Source: Firmicutes bacterium CAG:646
GTDB lineage: Bacteria; Bacillota; Clostridia; Lachnospirales; Lachnospiraceae
DNA length: 29,899 nucleotides
Assembly (NCBI GenBank): GCA_000432335.1
Contig: HF995414.1
Span: forward strand, 75,800-105,698
Direction: 5' to 3'
Made by a program: the position numbers and the translations under genes. Below the pieces are notes generated by a model, which ran no database searches, was not told the DNA's origin, and was given only the letters and a program-made list of their open reading frames with translations. Shown piece after piece: positions 1 to 7,409 of the stretch. Numbering within the stretch: the stretch's first letter is position 1; every line of letters starts with the position of its first letter.

Positions 1-28
1 GGAAAAGGCAAGAGAAAAATAAATGAAA

Positions 29-67
29 CCTATTGTCAACCATAAATAATATATGGTTGACAATAGG
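29..67. promoter_or_regulatory. BirA-type biotin operator
   Basis: A perfect 16-bp inverted repeat (29-44 and 52-67, 7-bp centre) contains TTGTCAACC at 33-41 and GGTTGACAA at 55-63. This resembles the known Firmicute BirA box, TTGTnAACC and its complement separated by about 14-16 bp; here the gap is 13 bp. The right half contains the -35 hexamer of the bioY promoter, so bound BirA-biotinyl-AMP would block RNA polymerase. The adjacent biotin transporter supports the assignment. No birA gene lies in the window. Confidence 0.88.
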
Positions 68-85
68 AAGGCTATGTGATATGAT
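57..85 (+). promoter_or_regulatory. sigma-A promoter of bioY
   Basis: TTGACA at 57-62 and TATGAT at 80-85 are separated by 17 bp, a near-consensus vegetative promoter. The -35 element sits inside the right arm of the BirA-type palindrome. Transcription would begin near position 92, so an open frame that could start at 89 would lack a leader, and the start at 122 is preferred. Confidence 0.85.
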
Positions 86-121
86 CTATTGTATCAAAGC
101 GAGCTTACAGGAGGAAAGATT

Positions 122-682
122 ATGGCAGCAACAGCGGCAGAAAACAGAAGTAAAACGTATGATATGGTCTATATAGGGGTATTCGCGGTAATCATTGCGA
201 TCTGTTCCTGGATTTCCATTCCCACTACGGTACCGTTTACCCTTCAGACTTTTGCAGTATTTTTGGCAATCGGAGTGTTGGGAGGCAAAAGGGGAACCTT
301 GGCAGTTTTTATTTATATTTTGCTGGGAGCGATAGGTATTCCTGTTTTTTCGGGATTTAAGGGAGGAATTGGAGCTCTGGCAGGAACTACCGGAGGTTAC
401 ATCGTAGGATTTTTAGCATCCGCTCTTCTAATGTGGGGCATGGAAAAATGGTTTGGCAGAAAGAAAAACTGGGTACTGGTATTACAGATGATCATGGGAT
501 TAGTGGTATGTTATGCCATTGGAACGGTTTGGTTTATGGTGGTATACGGAGGGAGTTCCGGCGCCATCGGCGTAGGAACGGTATTGGGAATGTGTGTGAT
601 TCCCTTCATCATCCCGGATCTGATCAAAATTGCGTTTGCTTTTGTGCTGAGTAAACGAGTGGCGTCGATCATCCGAATGTAG
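122..682 (+). CDS. bioY: biotin ECF transporter S component BioY
   Basis: This is the membrane substrate-binding (S) component of an energy-coupling-factor biotin importer. It works with EcfA ATPases and EcfT, which are not in this window. The chosen start at 122 has GGAGGAAAG at 110-118 and gives 186 residues, the usual BioY length; an in-frame start at 89 would lie upstream of the likely transcript start. About six hydrophobic segments are visible. The family hallmark regions are present: PFTLQTFAVFLA near residues 37-48, the glycine-rich LGGKRGTLAVFIYILLGAIG stretch after it, and GTTGGYIVGFLA. The BirA-type operator 55 bp upstream independently supports biotin as substrate. The gene appears monocistronic, since a terminator follows. 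Confidence 0.93.
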   Translation: MAATAAENRSKTYDMVYIGVFAVIIAICSWISIPTTVPFTLQTFAVFLAIGVLGGKRGTLAVFIYILLGAIGIPVFSGFKGGIGALAGTTGGYIVGFLASALLMWGMEKWFGRKKNWVLVLQMIMGLVVCYAIGTVWFMVVYGGSSGAIGVGTVLGMCVIPFIIPDLIKIAFAFVLSKRVASIIRM

Positions 683-712
683 GAAATGAGCGATAAAAAA
701 TATGAAGTGTAG

Positions 713-763
713 AAAAATCCACTGGAGACAATAGAAAAATCTATTGCAACAGTGGATTTTTTT
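713..763 (+). terminator. rho-independent terminator after bioY
   Basis: A 12-bp perfect stem (713-724 with 750-761) ends in seven T residues (757-763). Inside it is a second perfect stem, CAATAG (729-734) with CTATTG (741-746). The 5' arm starts with A residues, so the hairpin could also stop transcription from the other strand. It separates bioY from the sensor kinase gene. Confidence 0.85.
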
Positions 764-773
764 ACGGTATCAT
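744..773 (+). promoter_or_regulatory. possible promoter of the two-component operon
   Basis: TTGCAA (744-749) and TATCAT (768-773) lie 18 bp apart, about 30 bp before the kinase start codon. The -35 element falls inside the preceding terminator hairpin. The match to consensus is moderate and no alternative was seen in the short 683-804 gap. Confidence 0.4.
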
Positions 774-804
774 AGAAAGTAATAATGGAGAAAGCGAGTA
801 TTCT

Positions 805-2574
805 ATGAAAAAAAATTTTTTGCATTCAAAATCAATTTTCTGGCAGCTGGTTGTATTTGCTTTGCTGATCAGTCTGATTCCTATTTTGATTATCAGTACG
901 TTTCTGTTTCAAAAACTGGAAAGCATGGTAATCGAGGAAATGAGGGATTATCACGGTCAGATTTCCTCCCAGTATACAAAAAATATAGAGGAAAAACTGG
1001 AACAGTATCAGGACAGTCTTCAGTACATATCGAATAATACGATGATCATGAATACCTTGATGGAGAAGGAGGGGAACCCTTATCTGAGAGGGGAGGTCAT
1101 CAGCGAGGAAGTTGCAAAATCATTGCTTTTAGAAGAACAGAGTGAGATTTATAATTGTATGATATATTCCATGGTAGAGGACATTCCTGTTTATGGAACC
1201 AGTGTGACTATGATCGACGAGGGAGTGCGGGAATCCTGGTATGGGGAGGAACGGATGCAGGACAATCAGTGGTTTGCCTATAAAGTAAAGGACAAAAACA
1301 GATCGGTGCTTTCTCTGGTAAAAGATATTGAGCAGGTGGATCTGAATTCTTTTGCCAAAGATACTATAGGTAAGGTAAAACTGGATATCAGCATAAATCG
1401 CCTTTTTGCCCCGGCTGTCATGGAGGGGGAAGAAGGGGCCAGTTATGATGTGATTGTTTTTGATGAAAATAAAAAAGTTTTTTATACTACAGACAGAAAA
1501 AATACGAAAATTTTAAATGAATATCTGAAAAAACAGGAACAGGAAAAGATCCAGCCGGAAGAAATTGAAACGTATGTGGTGGAAGAGACAGATCTGGACA
1601 TGTATGGACTGAGGATCTTACTGCTTTTTGATAATAAGGAACTGATCGAGAGGCAGGCAGAGGTTCAACGCTTAGTATTTCCTATTTTAATTATTATGAT
1701 CCTGCTGGTAGTGGGATGCGCTTATTTTTACAGCAGAGATTTTTCTGCCCGTGTGGCGTGTCTTGTTCAAAAATTCAAACGGGCGGAGACGGGTGATATG
1801 ACGATTCAGAATCCTATTGAAGGAAATGATGAGATTTCTGTACTGGATCGGCAGTTTAGTCATATGCTGATGAAACTGGATCAGTTGATTAAAACGAATT
1901 ATATTCAGCAGTTGGAAAATAAGGAAGCTCAGCTTCGGAACTTGCAGCTGCAGATCAATCCGCATTTTTTATATAACACCTTGGAAACCATCAGTTCTAT
2001 TGCGGCAGTGAAGCAGGCTTTTGTGGTCTGCGATATGTGTCAGAAGCTGGGTGCGATTTTCCGATACAGTCTCGGAAAGGATTACGGGGAAGTGGTAACG
2101 CTGGAGCAGGAACTGGAGCATATGCAAAATTATATTTTTATTCAGAAAATCCGTTACGGCAGTCGTCTGGAGGTGTTTTATAACGTGGAAGTAGACGCCA
2201 GCCAGTTTCGGATTCCTCGGTTTATTCTTCAGCCCATTGTGGAAAATGCGATTTTGCATGGCTTGGGAGAACTGACGGGAACAGGAACGCTGGAAATTTC
2301 CGTGTATGAACAGGATGGAAAATTACTGATCAAGATTGCTGATGACGGTGTGGGAATGGACGGAGAAAAGGTTGCGGAGCTGAATGAATATATTAATGCA
2401 GCGAAAGATCAGAAAGACAGTAAGAAGAGTATTGGAATCAGAAATGTAAATCAGAGAATCAAACTTTCCTGTGGGGAAGAATACGGTGTGACGATCACCA
2501 GTTATCCGTATCAGGGCAGTTGTTTTTCTCTGTGGCTGCCGATCATCAAAGGAGGAACAAAGGATGAGACATAA
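805..2574 (+). CDS. YesM-like sensor histidine kinase
   Basis: A membrane sensor kinase (589 residues) of the YesM/LytS-type His_kinase family that typically pairs with YesN/AraC response regulators and controls sugar transport. Membrane segment 1 is at about residues 13-36. An extracellular sensing region covers about 40-285. Membrane segment 2 is about 290-309, followed by a HAMP linker and a coiled stretch around 355-380. The phosphoacceptor is His387 in QINPHFLYN. The ATPase domain shows the N-box QPIVENAILHG (476-486) and the G-box DDGVGM (513-518). GGAGAAAG lies before the ATG. The gene overlaps the regulator gene by 11 bp, which suggests translational coupling. The ligand is probably a sugar or oligosaccharide, inferred from the downstream transporter genes. 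Confidence 0.92.
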   Translation: MKKNFLHSKSIFWQLVVFALLISLIPILIISTFLFQKLESMVIEEMRDYHGQISSQYTKNIEEKLEQYQDSLQYISNNTMIMNTLMEKEGNPYLRGEVISEEVAKSLLLEEQSEIYNCMIYSMVEDIPVYGTSVTMIDEGVRESWYGEERMQDNQWFAYKVKDKNRSVLSLVKDIEQVDLNSFAKDTIGKVKLDISINRLFAPAVMEGEEGASYDVIVFDENKKVFYTTDRKNTKILNEYLKKQEQEKIQPEEIETYVVEETDLDMYGLRILLLFDNKELIERQAEVQRLVFPILIIMILLVVGCAYFYSRDFSARVACLVQKFKRAETGDMTIQNPIEGNDEISVLDRQFSHMLMKLDQLIKTNYIQQLENKEAQLRNLQLQINPHFLYNTLETISSIAAVKQAFVVCDMCQKLGAIFRYSLGKDYGEVVTLEQELEHMQNYIFIQKIRYGSRLEVFYNVEVDASQFRIPRFILQPIVENAILHGLGELTGTGTLEISVYEQDGKLLIKIADDGVGMDGEKVAELNEYINAAKDQKDSKKSIGIRNVNQRIKLSCGEEYGVTITSYPYQGSCFSLWLPIIKGGTKDET

Positions 2575-4180
2575 TTTATTGATCGTAGATGATGAGGAAT
2601 TAATCCGTCAGGGTTTGAAAGCAAGGCTGGAATATCTGGGGATTGATGTGGACAAGATTTTTGAGGCATCCAATGGAAATGAAGCGATAGAAGTGGTAAA
2701 AAATCATACGGTGGATATTGTAGTTACGGATATTCGCATGCCGGATATGGATGGACTGACACTGATTCGGGAGGTTCAGAAAATAGAAAAAAATATCCAG
2801 TTTGTAGTACTCAGCGGGTATGCAGAGTTTACTTATGCGGAACAGGCGATCCGTCTGGGGGTAAAATCGTATCTTCTAAAGCCGGTGTCTAATGAAGAAC
2901 TGAAAAATACATTTCAGAAGTTATATGCCGATATGGAACGGTTGGTGCAGATTCAAAATGCAGTGCGGATGAAACGGCAGTTGGATCGGGAAAAACAGGA
3001 ATATGTGCTGGAAAAGGAGATCAATACTTTTTTATCTACAACAGAAGAGCGAATCATGAGCGTGGATCTTTTGTGTCAGCTTTCCGGAATCCCTACGGAG
3101 AAGGGCGATCAGGGCAGAAGAAAGATGTATTTTTGTATGATACGGGTCAATAAGGAGAGTTATGAAAATAAACGTTTCCGGCAGGTGGATCATGAACTGA
3201 TCCGATTTTCCATTAAAAATGTCTTTTATGAACTGGAAACCTCCTGTAAAAAGTTTATTGTGAACAGTCTTTCGGATTATAATCATCTTTATGCTCTGTT
3301 TTTTGGAGAGGACGAGAAGGTTATGCGGGAAGAGATCGAGCGCCTCTTCCTGAAAATGCGTTCCGTGTTGGAAGTGAAGATGGATATTTACTTAACCTTT
3401 GGGGTGAGTAAGGCGACGGAACAGATGCGGGGAAAGGCAGTGTCGGAAGCAAAAGACGCGCTGAAACAGCGGATCATCTATGGAAATTCCAATATTTATT
3501 TTCATGAGGACATTGTAATCTGGAATGAACAGGAATTTCCCAGAACTCAGATTCATTTGTTGAAGCAGTATCTGGAACGGAGTGAGGCAGATAAGATTCA
3601 GGAGCTTCTTCAGGAGATTTTTTCGGAAGAACTGGTACAGCGATACGGAAGTTCGTATTTGCGGATTATGTGGGTGCGAATCCTGAATATGATTTTTCAG
3701 TATTTTGATGGAAAGGGAAGCAAGACTATCAGCGCAGAGGAGCTGCTGAGTAATTTCAATCTTCCAGAACATATGCAGTCGTTGGCGGAGATTCGGCAGA
3801 AAATATCGGAAATCCTCATGGACCGCATGAAAACGGAAGGGGTATCGGAGGTCAGAGCCAGAAGCAGAATTCAGATGGCAGTGCGTTATATCCATGAGCA
3901 TTACAGTGAAAATATCACGATACTCGATCTGGCGGAACGTTATGAAATGAGTCCGAATTATTTTTCTTCTATTTTCAAAAGGGAGATTGGGGTATCGGCG
4001 GTGAATTATATCACGGATGTGAGGATGAAAGAGGCGCAGAAATTATTGGCGCATTCGGATAATAGTGTGGTGGATATTGCCAAGAAGGTGGGGTATGAGG
4101 ATGGTCAGTATTTCTTTCGGGTGTTTAAAAAGCACACGGGTATGACTCCCCTTCGCTACAGGGAAGAAAACAGAAGATAG
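2564..4180 (+). CDS. YesN-like response regulator, AraC DNA-binding domain
   Basis: A 538-residue transcriptional regulator. The N-terminal receiver domain has the acidic pair Asp9-Asp10, the phosphorylation site Asp56 in VTDIRMPDMDG, Ser84 and Lys106 in LKPVS. A linker region (about 125-430) follows. The C-terminal 100 residues form a double helix-turn-helix of the AraC type, with ITILDLAERYEMSPNYFSS and later DIAKKVGYEDGQYFFRVFKK. The start overlaps the kinase gene and has GGAGGAAC about 9 bases upstream. Its likely targets are the nearby carbohydrate genes: AraC proteins bind repeats separated by about two helical turns, and a 22-bp phased box array precedes the importer operon at 8371-8442. 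That link is inference. Confidence 0.92.
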   Translation: MRHNLLIVDDEELIRQGLKARLEYLGIDVDKIFEASNGNEAIEVVKNHTVDIVVTDIRMPDMDGLTLIREVQKIEKNIQFVVLSGYAEFTYAEQAIRLGVKSYLLKPVSNEELKNTFQKLYADMERLVQIQNAVRMKRQLDREKQEYVLEKEINTFLSTTEERIMSVDLLCQLSGIPTEKGDQGRRKMYFCMIRVNKESYENKRFRQVDHELIRFSIKNVFYELETSCKKFIVNSLSDYNHLYALFFGEDEKVMREEIERLFLKMRSVLEVKMDIYLTFGVSKATEQMRGKAVSEAKDALKQRIIYGNSNIYFHEDIVIWNEQEFPRTQIHLLKQYLERSEADKIQELLQEIFSEELVQRYGSSYLRIMWVRILNMIFQYFDGKGSKTISAEELLSNFNLPEHMQSLAEIRQKISEILMDRMKTEGVSEVRARSRIQMAVRYIHEHYSENITILDLAERYEMSPNYFSSIFKREIGVSAVNYITDVRMKEAQKLLAHSDNSVVDIAKKVGYEDGQYFFRVFKKHTGMTPLRYREENRR

Positions 4181-4221
4181 AGGGGAAAGAATCCTTTCAT
4201 AAAATAGAAAACAGAAGAAAG

Positions 4222-4275
4222 AAAACACCGTTTTCACAAGATAGTAGAATTCTCTAGTGAAAAACGGTGTTTTTT
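4222..4275 (+). terminator. terminator after the two-component operon
   Basis: AAAACACCGTTTTCAC (4222-4237) pairs with GTGAAAAACGGTGTTTT in 4257-4273 with one bulged A, and the right arm runs into six T residues. It lies 41 bp after the regulator stop codon. Confidence 0.85.
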
Positions 4276-4278
4276 CTA

Positions 4279-4305
4279 TTTTCGGAACAGAGGTTTTGCT
4301 ATATA
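4279..4305 (+). promoter_or_regulatory. extended -10 promoter of the MFS gene with shared upstream element
   Basis: TGC-TATATA (4297-4305) is an extended -10 element with no good -35. Upstream is TTTTC (4279-4283), five bases, then AGAGG (4289-4293). The same order, TTTTC-N5-AGAGG followed by TTTTGCTATA, occurs before the PHP gene at 7410. This suggests that both promoters need the same activator. Confidence 0.5.
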
Positions 4306-4338
4306 GTGGGGGAATGAAAAAGGAAGGGAGAACATATT

Positions 4339-5580
4339 ATGCAAAAATTTAAAAAAATTACGGATCACAGAGTTACTCTGTTCTTATTTTTCTTATGTTG
4401 GTTCGCGTATTTTATGTCGTACATCGGAAGGCTGAATTATTCTTCGGCGATGACTGCGATGATTCAGGAAGAAGTACTGGCAAAGAGCGAAGCGGGATTT
4501 ATCAGTATGGTGTATTTCTTTGCATACGGAATCGGACAGCTGTGTAATGGCATTCTGGGAGATCGGGTACATCCGGGCAAAATGATTTTTACAGGGCTGG
4601 GTGTTGCTGCGCTGGCAAATCTTTTTATGGGCTTTGTGGGAAATTTTGTTCTTATGTCTCTGATCTGGGGAATTAACGGATATGCCCAGGCGATGATCTG
4701 GCCGCCGATCATCCGTATTTTTGCAGAGATGCTGGAAGGCGATAAAAAGATAAAATTCTGTATCAACATTGTGTCCTCGCAGGTGGTGGGAACCTTGGGC
4801 GCTTATCTGATCGCAGCAGGAGTGATGTGGCTGATCGACTGGAAAGCAGTTTTTGCAGCGGCGGCTCTCTGTCTGGGAGCAATGGCAGTAGTCTGGAAAT
4901 GGGGCTTTGGAAGAGTAGAAAAGTTTTCTATGGAGCATGGCTATCTTCCAGAGGAAACAGTAGGAAACGGTGGGAAAGAGCAGAAGGAAAAAGGAAGTAT
5001 GAAAGGAATCCTTCTGGGTTCCGGTCTGATCGCAGTGATCTTTCCGGTAGTTATCCATGGAATGCTGAAGGACGGAGTGACCACCTGGGTTCCCACTTTC
5101 ATTACGGAGACGTATTTCACTTCTCCGGCCTTTTCCATTCTGGTTACTACGGTACTTCCTATATTTAACCTGACGGGGGCTTATGCGGCTCAGTATATTT
5201 ATCGGAAATGTAAAAAATCAGAGTGTAAAGCGGCGATTGTATTTTTCGGTATTGCTACGGTGGCGGTGGCAGGTATCTGGGCAGGAAAATCCTATTCCAT
5301 GATTCTCACCATCGTTCTATTTGCCCTGATCACAGCCTCTATGATGGCGGTAAATACGTTGTTTGTGAATATGCTGCCTCTGCGGTTTGAACAGCAGGGA
5401 AGAGTGTCCACGGTATCGGGATTTTTAAATTCTATGGCATATCTGGGAACAGCGGTATCTACCTTTACTATCGGAGTGATGGTGGAAAAGTTGGGCTGGA
5501 ACATCACCATTGGAAGCTGGGTGATTTTAACAGCAGCAGCGTGGATCTGCTGTGTGATCTTCCGAAATAAGAAGTTTTAA
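4339..5580 (+). CDS. MFS transporter, organophosphate-antiporter (OPA) like
   Basis: A 413-residue secondary carrier with about twelve hydrophobic helices. The N-terminal YIGRLNYSSAM, the loop GDRVHPGKM between helices 2 and 3 (MFS motif A) and NGYAQAMIWPPIIRIFAEM near residue 115 resemble the OPA branch (GlpT, UhpT, UhpC). Members of that branch exchange phosphorylated sugars or glycerol phosphate for phosphate. A soluble central loop lies around residues 200-220. AGGAAGGGAG precedes the ATG. It stands alone between terminators, next to two PHP phosphoesterase genes and the YesM/YesN pair. The substrate is not determined; a phosphorylated or acidic sugar is plausible. Confidence 0.82.
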   Translation: MQKFKKITDHRVTLFLFFLCWFAYFMSYIGRLNYSSAMTAMIQEEVLAKSEAGFISMVYFFAYGIGQLCNGILGDRVHPGKMIFTGLGVAALANLFMGFVGNFVLMSLIWGINGYAQAMIWPPIIRIFAEMLEGDKKIKFCINIVSSQVVGTLGAYLIAAGVMWLIDWKAVFAAAALCLGAMAVVWKWGFGRVEKFSMEHGYLPEETVGNGGKEQKEKGSMKGILLGSGLIAVIFPVVIHGMLKDGVTTWVPTFITETYFTSPAFSILVTTVLPIFNLTGAYAAQYIYRKCKKSECKAAIVFFGIATVAVAGIWAGKSYSMILTIVLFALITASMMAVNTLFVNMLPLRFEQQGRVSTVSGFLNSMAYLGTAVSTFTIGVMVEKLGWNITIGSWVILTAAAWICCVIFRNKKF

Positions 5581-5606
5581 GAAAAAGAGTTATTGCAGGA
5601 TACTAT

Positions 5607-5706
5607 AAAAATAGCGCTGCACAAGTAAGCTCAGTCTGCGCTCACTTTGAGCCTGAAGTCTCAAAGATGTGCTCGACCATTCGCTTGTTTGTGCAGCGCT
5701 ATTTTT
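5607..5706. terminator. long structured bidirectional terminator, possible repeat element
   Basis: A perfect 18-bp stem (5607-5624 with 5689-5706) begins with AAAAA and ends with TTTTT, so it can act for both convergent genes: the MFS gene from the left and the PHP gene from the right. The 64-base interior is itself structured, with CTTTGAG (5645-5651) pairing with CTCAAAG (5660-5666). It is unusually long for a simple terminator and looks like a dispersed palindromic element. No second copy occurs in the window. Confidence 0.75.
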
Positions 5707-5801
5707 AGTAGTGTTCCGTGCTGTAATCTTTGCCAGGGCTCTCAGGTTTGTCCGTAATTATTTGGCAGCTCATAACTGTGAGAATACGGAATGGTTTGGT
5801 C

Positions 5802-6719
5802 TTAGTATTCCAAGCGGATGACCGGGCTTACGCATACCAGGTTTTCGATGATGGGCTCGTTTTTAAAGAGTTTCGGTATGACAATCCGGGCGTCTTTCTG
5901 GAATCGGGAGAGAGGAATCTGGTCGTTTACCGTACAGGTGATGGTTTCCTGACTTGTTTTCAGGGTGATCACGTAGTCGGTGTCGGGCAGAGGAGTATAG
6001 CCGGGTTTTTCCATATGATTAATGGAGAAGGTGAGCATGCCGTCTTTGGTTTCTGTTTCCAGAAGGGGACCGTTACATACCCAGGTACGTCCGCTGCGAA
6101 TAGCGGTGTCTAATTCTTTTGCTACATCCTGATTTTTTTCTCCTTCTATATACGTGGAATAATGACCGTGGAGGGAACTGTTGCCGTGAAGGTCCATACC
6201 GCAGGTGGCGGCCAGTTTTTCGCCTTGAAGAACCAGTTTTTCCCACAAAAGCAGTCCTTTTTCATTTACTTCATGTAAAGGTTCCAGATTGTTGAAGATT
6301 TCAATAAAATCGCAGCAGGAGTAGTCGGTCATATCCATAACGAAACGGCATCCCTGAGCAAAGGGCCAGCCAAAAGAATAAGGGTGAGCGATACCTGCCA
6401 GAGCGCCCTTTTCTTTTACGGCTCTGAAAAGTAGTTCCGGTTTATGAAGATTGATATTTTCCCAGGGAACGTATTCTGTAAGGTTCAGGCAGAGAATATG
6501 TCCATAATAAGTGGTGTACTCCATACCGTAGATACCAGAGATAGGAAGATCTTCCTGTTCCAGGATTTCCTTGATTTTTCTGTGACCGGAGATGGTATTG
6601 TGATCGGTGAGGGCAAAGGCGTCCACATGATCATTTACCAGAAAATCAATCAATTCCCTGCAGGTAAATACTGCATCAGATTCTGTAGTGTGGTTATGTA
6701 ATTCCAAACGTTTGTACAT
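5802..6719 (-). CDS. PHP-domain metallophosphoesterase (first)
   Basis: A cytoplasmic protein of 305 residues with the polymerase-and-histidinol-phosphatase fold. Metal-ligand motifs are LHNHTTESD (His8, His10, Asp15), ALTDHNTISGH, AHPY in the middle and GMDLHG later. Such proteins hydrolyse phosphate mono- or diesters with a di- or trinuclear metal centre; the CehA/McbA-like branch is a possible home. The start at 6719 is chosen because AAAGGAG lies 8 bases upstream; a GTG at 6746 is in frame but lacks such a site. A C-terminal part (about 225-305) looks beta-rich. It follows the small gene at 6736-7206 by 16 bp, so the two are probably one transcript. The substrate is unknown. Confidence 0.85.
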   Translation of the reverse strand: MYKRLELHNHTTESDAVFTCRELIDFLVNDHVDAFALTDHNTISGHRKIKEILEQEDLPISGIYGMEYTTYYGHILCLNLTEYVPWENINLHKPELLFRAVKEKGALAGIAHPYSFGWPFAQGCRFVMDMTDYSCCDFIEIFNNLEPLHEVNEKGLLLWEKLVLQGEKLAATCGMDLHGNSSLHGHYSTYIEGEKNQDVAKELDTAIRSGRTWVCNGPLLETETKDGMLTFSINHMEKPGYTPLPDTDYVITLKTSQETITCTVNDQIPLSRFQKDARIVIPKLFKNEPIIENLVCVSPVIRLEY

Positions 6720-6735
6720 GATTTTAACTCCTTTC

Positions 6736-7206
6736 CTATCTGGCACGCACGGTGAGAGAATATTCGGTGTTATCCAGCAATACGGAAAATGCCAGAATTG
6801 TAACTTTCAGTACACCCTCCACAGAAGCCAGAGGAATACATCCTTCCGTTGCTTCTGTGGAAGAAAAATGCATATGGCGGGTGGTGAGCTGACGGTGAAT
6901 ACATCCGATAAACTCATCATTTAAGGTTGCCAGTGTATGAATCTCAGTTTTCATGTCATGATAGATGGCATGTTCCAGTTCTTCCTCTGTCTGGGGAACC
7001 AGACCGTACTCCCGGGCACAGTATTCTTTTAACTGAGTCTTCAATTCCGGTGTGACGTCCTCTGGACGGAAATGCTGAGGCTGAAAAGAAAATTCAATAT
7101 CCAGTTCTTCGTACGTCTGATCCAGACATACCGTGTAGGAGATCTGCCCTACAAAATCTTTGCAGAGTTTACCTTCTGCATGATAGATCGTTTTCATATC
7201 GGTCAT
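6736..7206 (-). CDS. uncharacterised protein (156 residues)
   Basis: I do not recognise the family. The protein is soluble and acidic, with no signal peptide or membrane helix. The first part (about 10-60) looks like beta strands (GQISYTVCLDQTYEELDIEF), the centre is helical and rich in glutamate, and the end again has strands. Two cysteines (in KEYCARE and GCIHRQL) and several histidines are present, but no convincing metal site. The start at 7206 has GGGAGG 7 bases upstream. It is the first gene of a minus-strand pair with the PHP gene, divergent from a second PHP gene, so it probably takes part in the same pathway. Confidence 0.75.
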   Translation of the reverse strand: MTDMKTIYHAEGKLCKDFVGQISYTVCLDQTYEELDIEFSFQPQHFRPEDVTPELKTQLKEYCAREYGLVPQTEEELEHAIYHDMKTEIHTLATLNDEFIGCIHRQLTTRHMHFSSTEATEGCIPLASVEGVLKVTILAFSVLLDNTEYSLTVRAR

Positions 7207-7260
7207 GATAAAACCTCCCGTGATAATAATGTAAAAGATGATATCTTTCTGTCGATTCGT

Positions 7261-7290
7261 ATGATAGAACAGATGAAGTACTCATGTCAA
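7261..7290 (-). promoter_or_regulatory. promoter of the minus-strand PHP pair
   Basis: Read on the minus strand, TTGACA (7290-7285) and TATCAT (7266-7261) are 18 bp apart. It lies 55 bp before the start codon at 7206, in the 203-bp divergent gap between the two PHP units. Confidence 0.65.
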
Positions 7291-7313
7291 TAAGGGAAGA
7301 GGAATCGTAGAAA

Positions 7314-7353
7314 TTTCCAGTGATTTTGAAAGGAAATTACATTTTTCCAGTGA
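7314..7353. promoter_or_regulatory. direct-repeat operator between divergent PHP genes
   Basis: TTTCCAGTGA occurs at 7314-7323 and again, identical, at 7344-7353, exactly 30 bp apart. GGAAATT at 7332-7338 is the complement of AATTTCC at 7312-7318, giving an inverted element between them. The sites sit between the two opposing promoters, as expected of a shared control site. Confidence 0.5.
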
Positions 7354-7370
7354 GAGGATTTTGCTATACT
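7343..7370 (+). promoter_or_regulatory. extended -10 promoter of the plus-strand PHP gene
   Basis: TGC-TATACT (7362-7370) is an extended -10 without a recognisable -35. It is preceded by TTTTC (7343-7347), five bases and AGAGG (7353-7357), the same order as before the MFS gene. The weak -35 suggests dependence on an activator. Confidence 0.55.
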
Positions 7371-7409
7371 GAGTCCAGCAACAGATTCCAACCAAGGAGG
7401 ACATGGAAC

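Noticed and set aside
1..28. Possible end of an upstream gene
   Set aside because: The 28 bases before the operator are too short and A-rich to support any gene call.
4393..5058. 221-codon open frame on the minus strand
   Set aside because: Antisense to the MFS gene; composition is rich in His, Cys and Ser as expected for a shadow frame.
5730..6113. 127-codon plus-strand frame
   Set aside because: Antisense to the minus-strand PHP gene, with no promoter or ribosome site.
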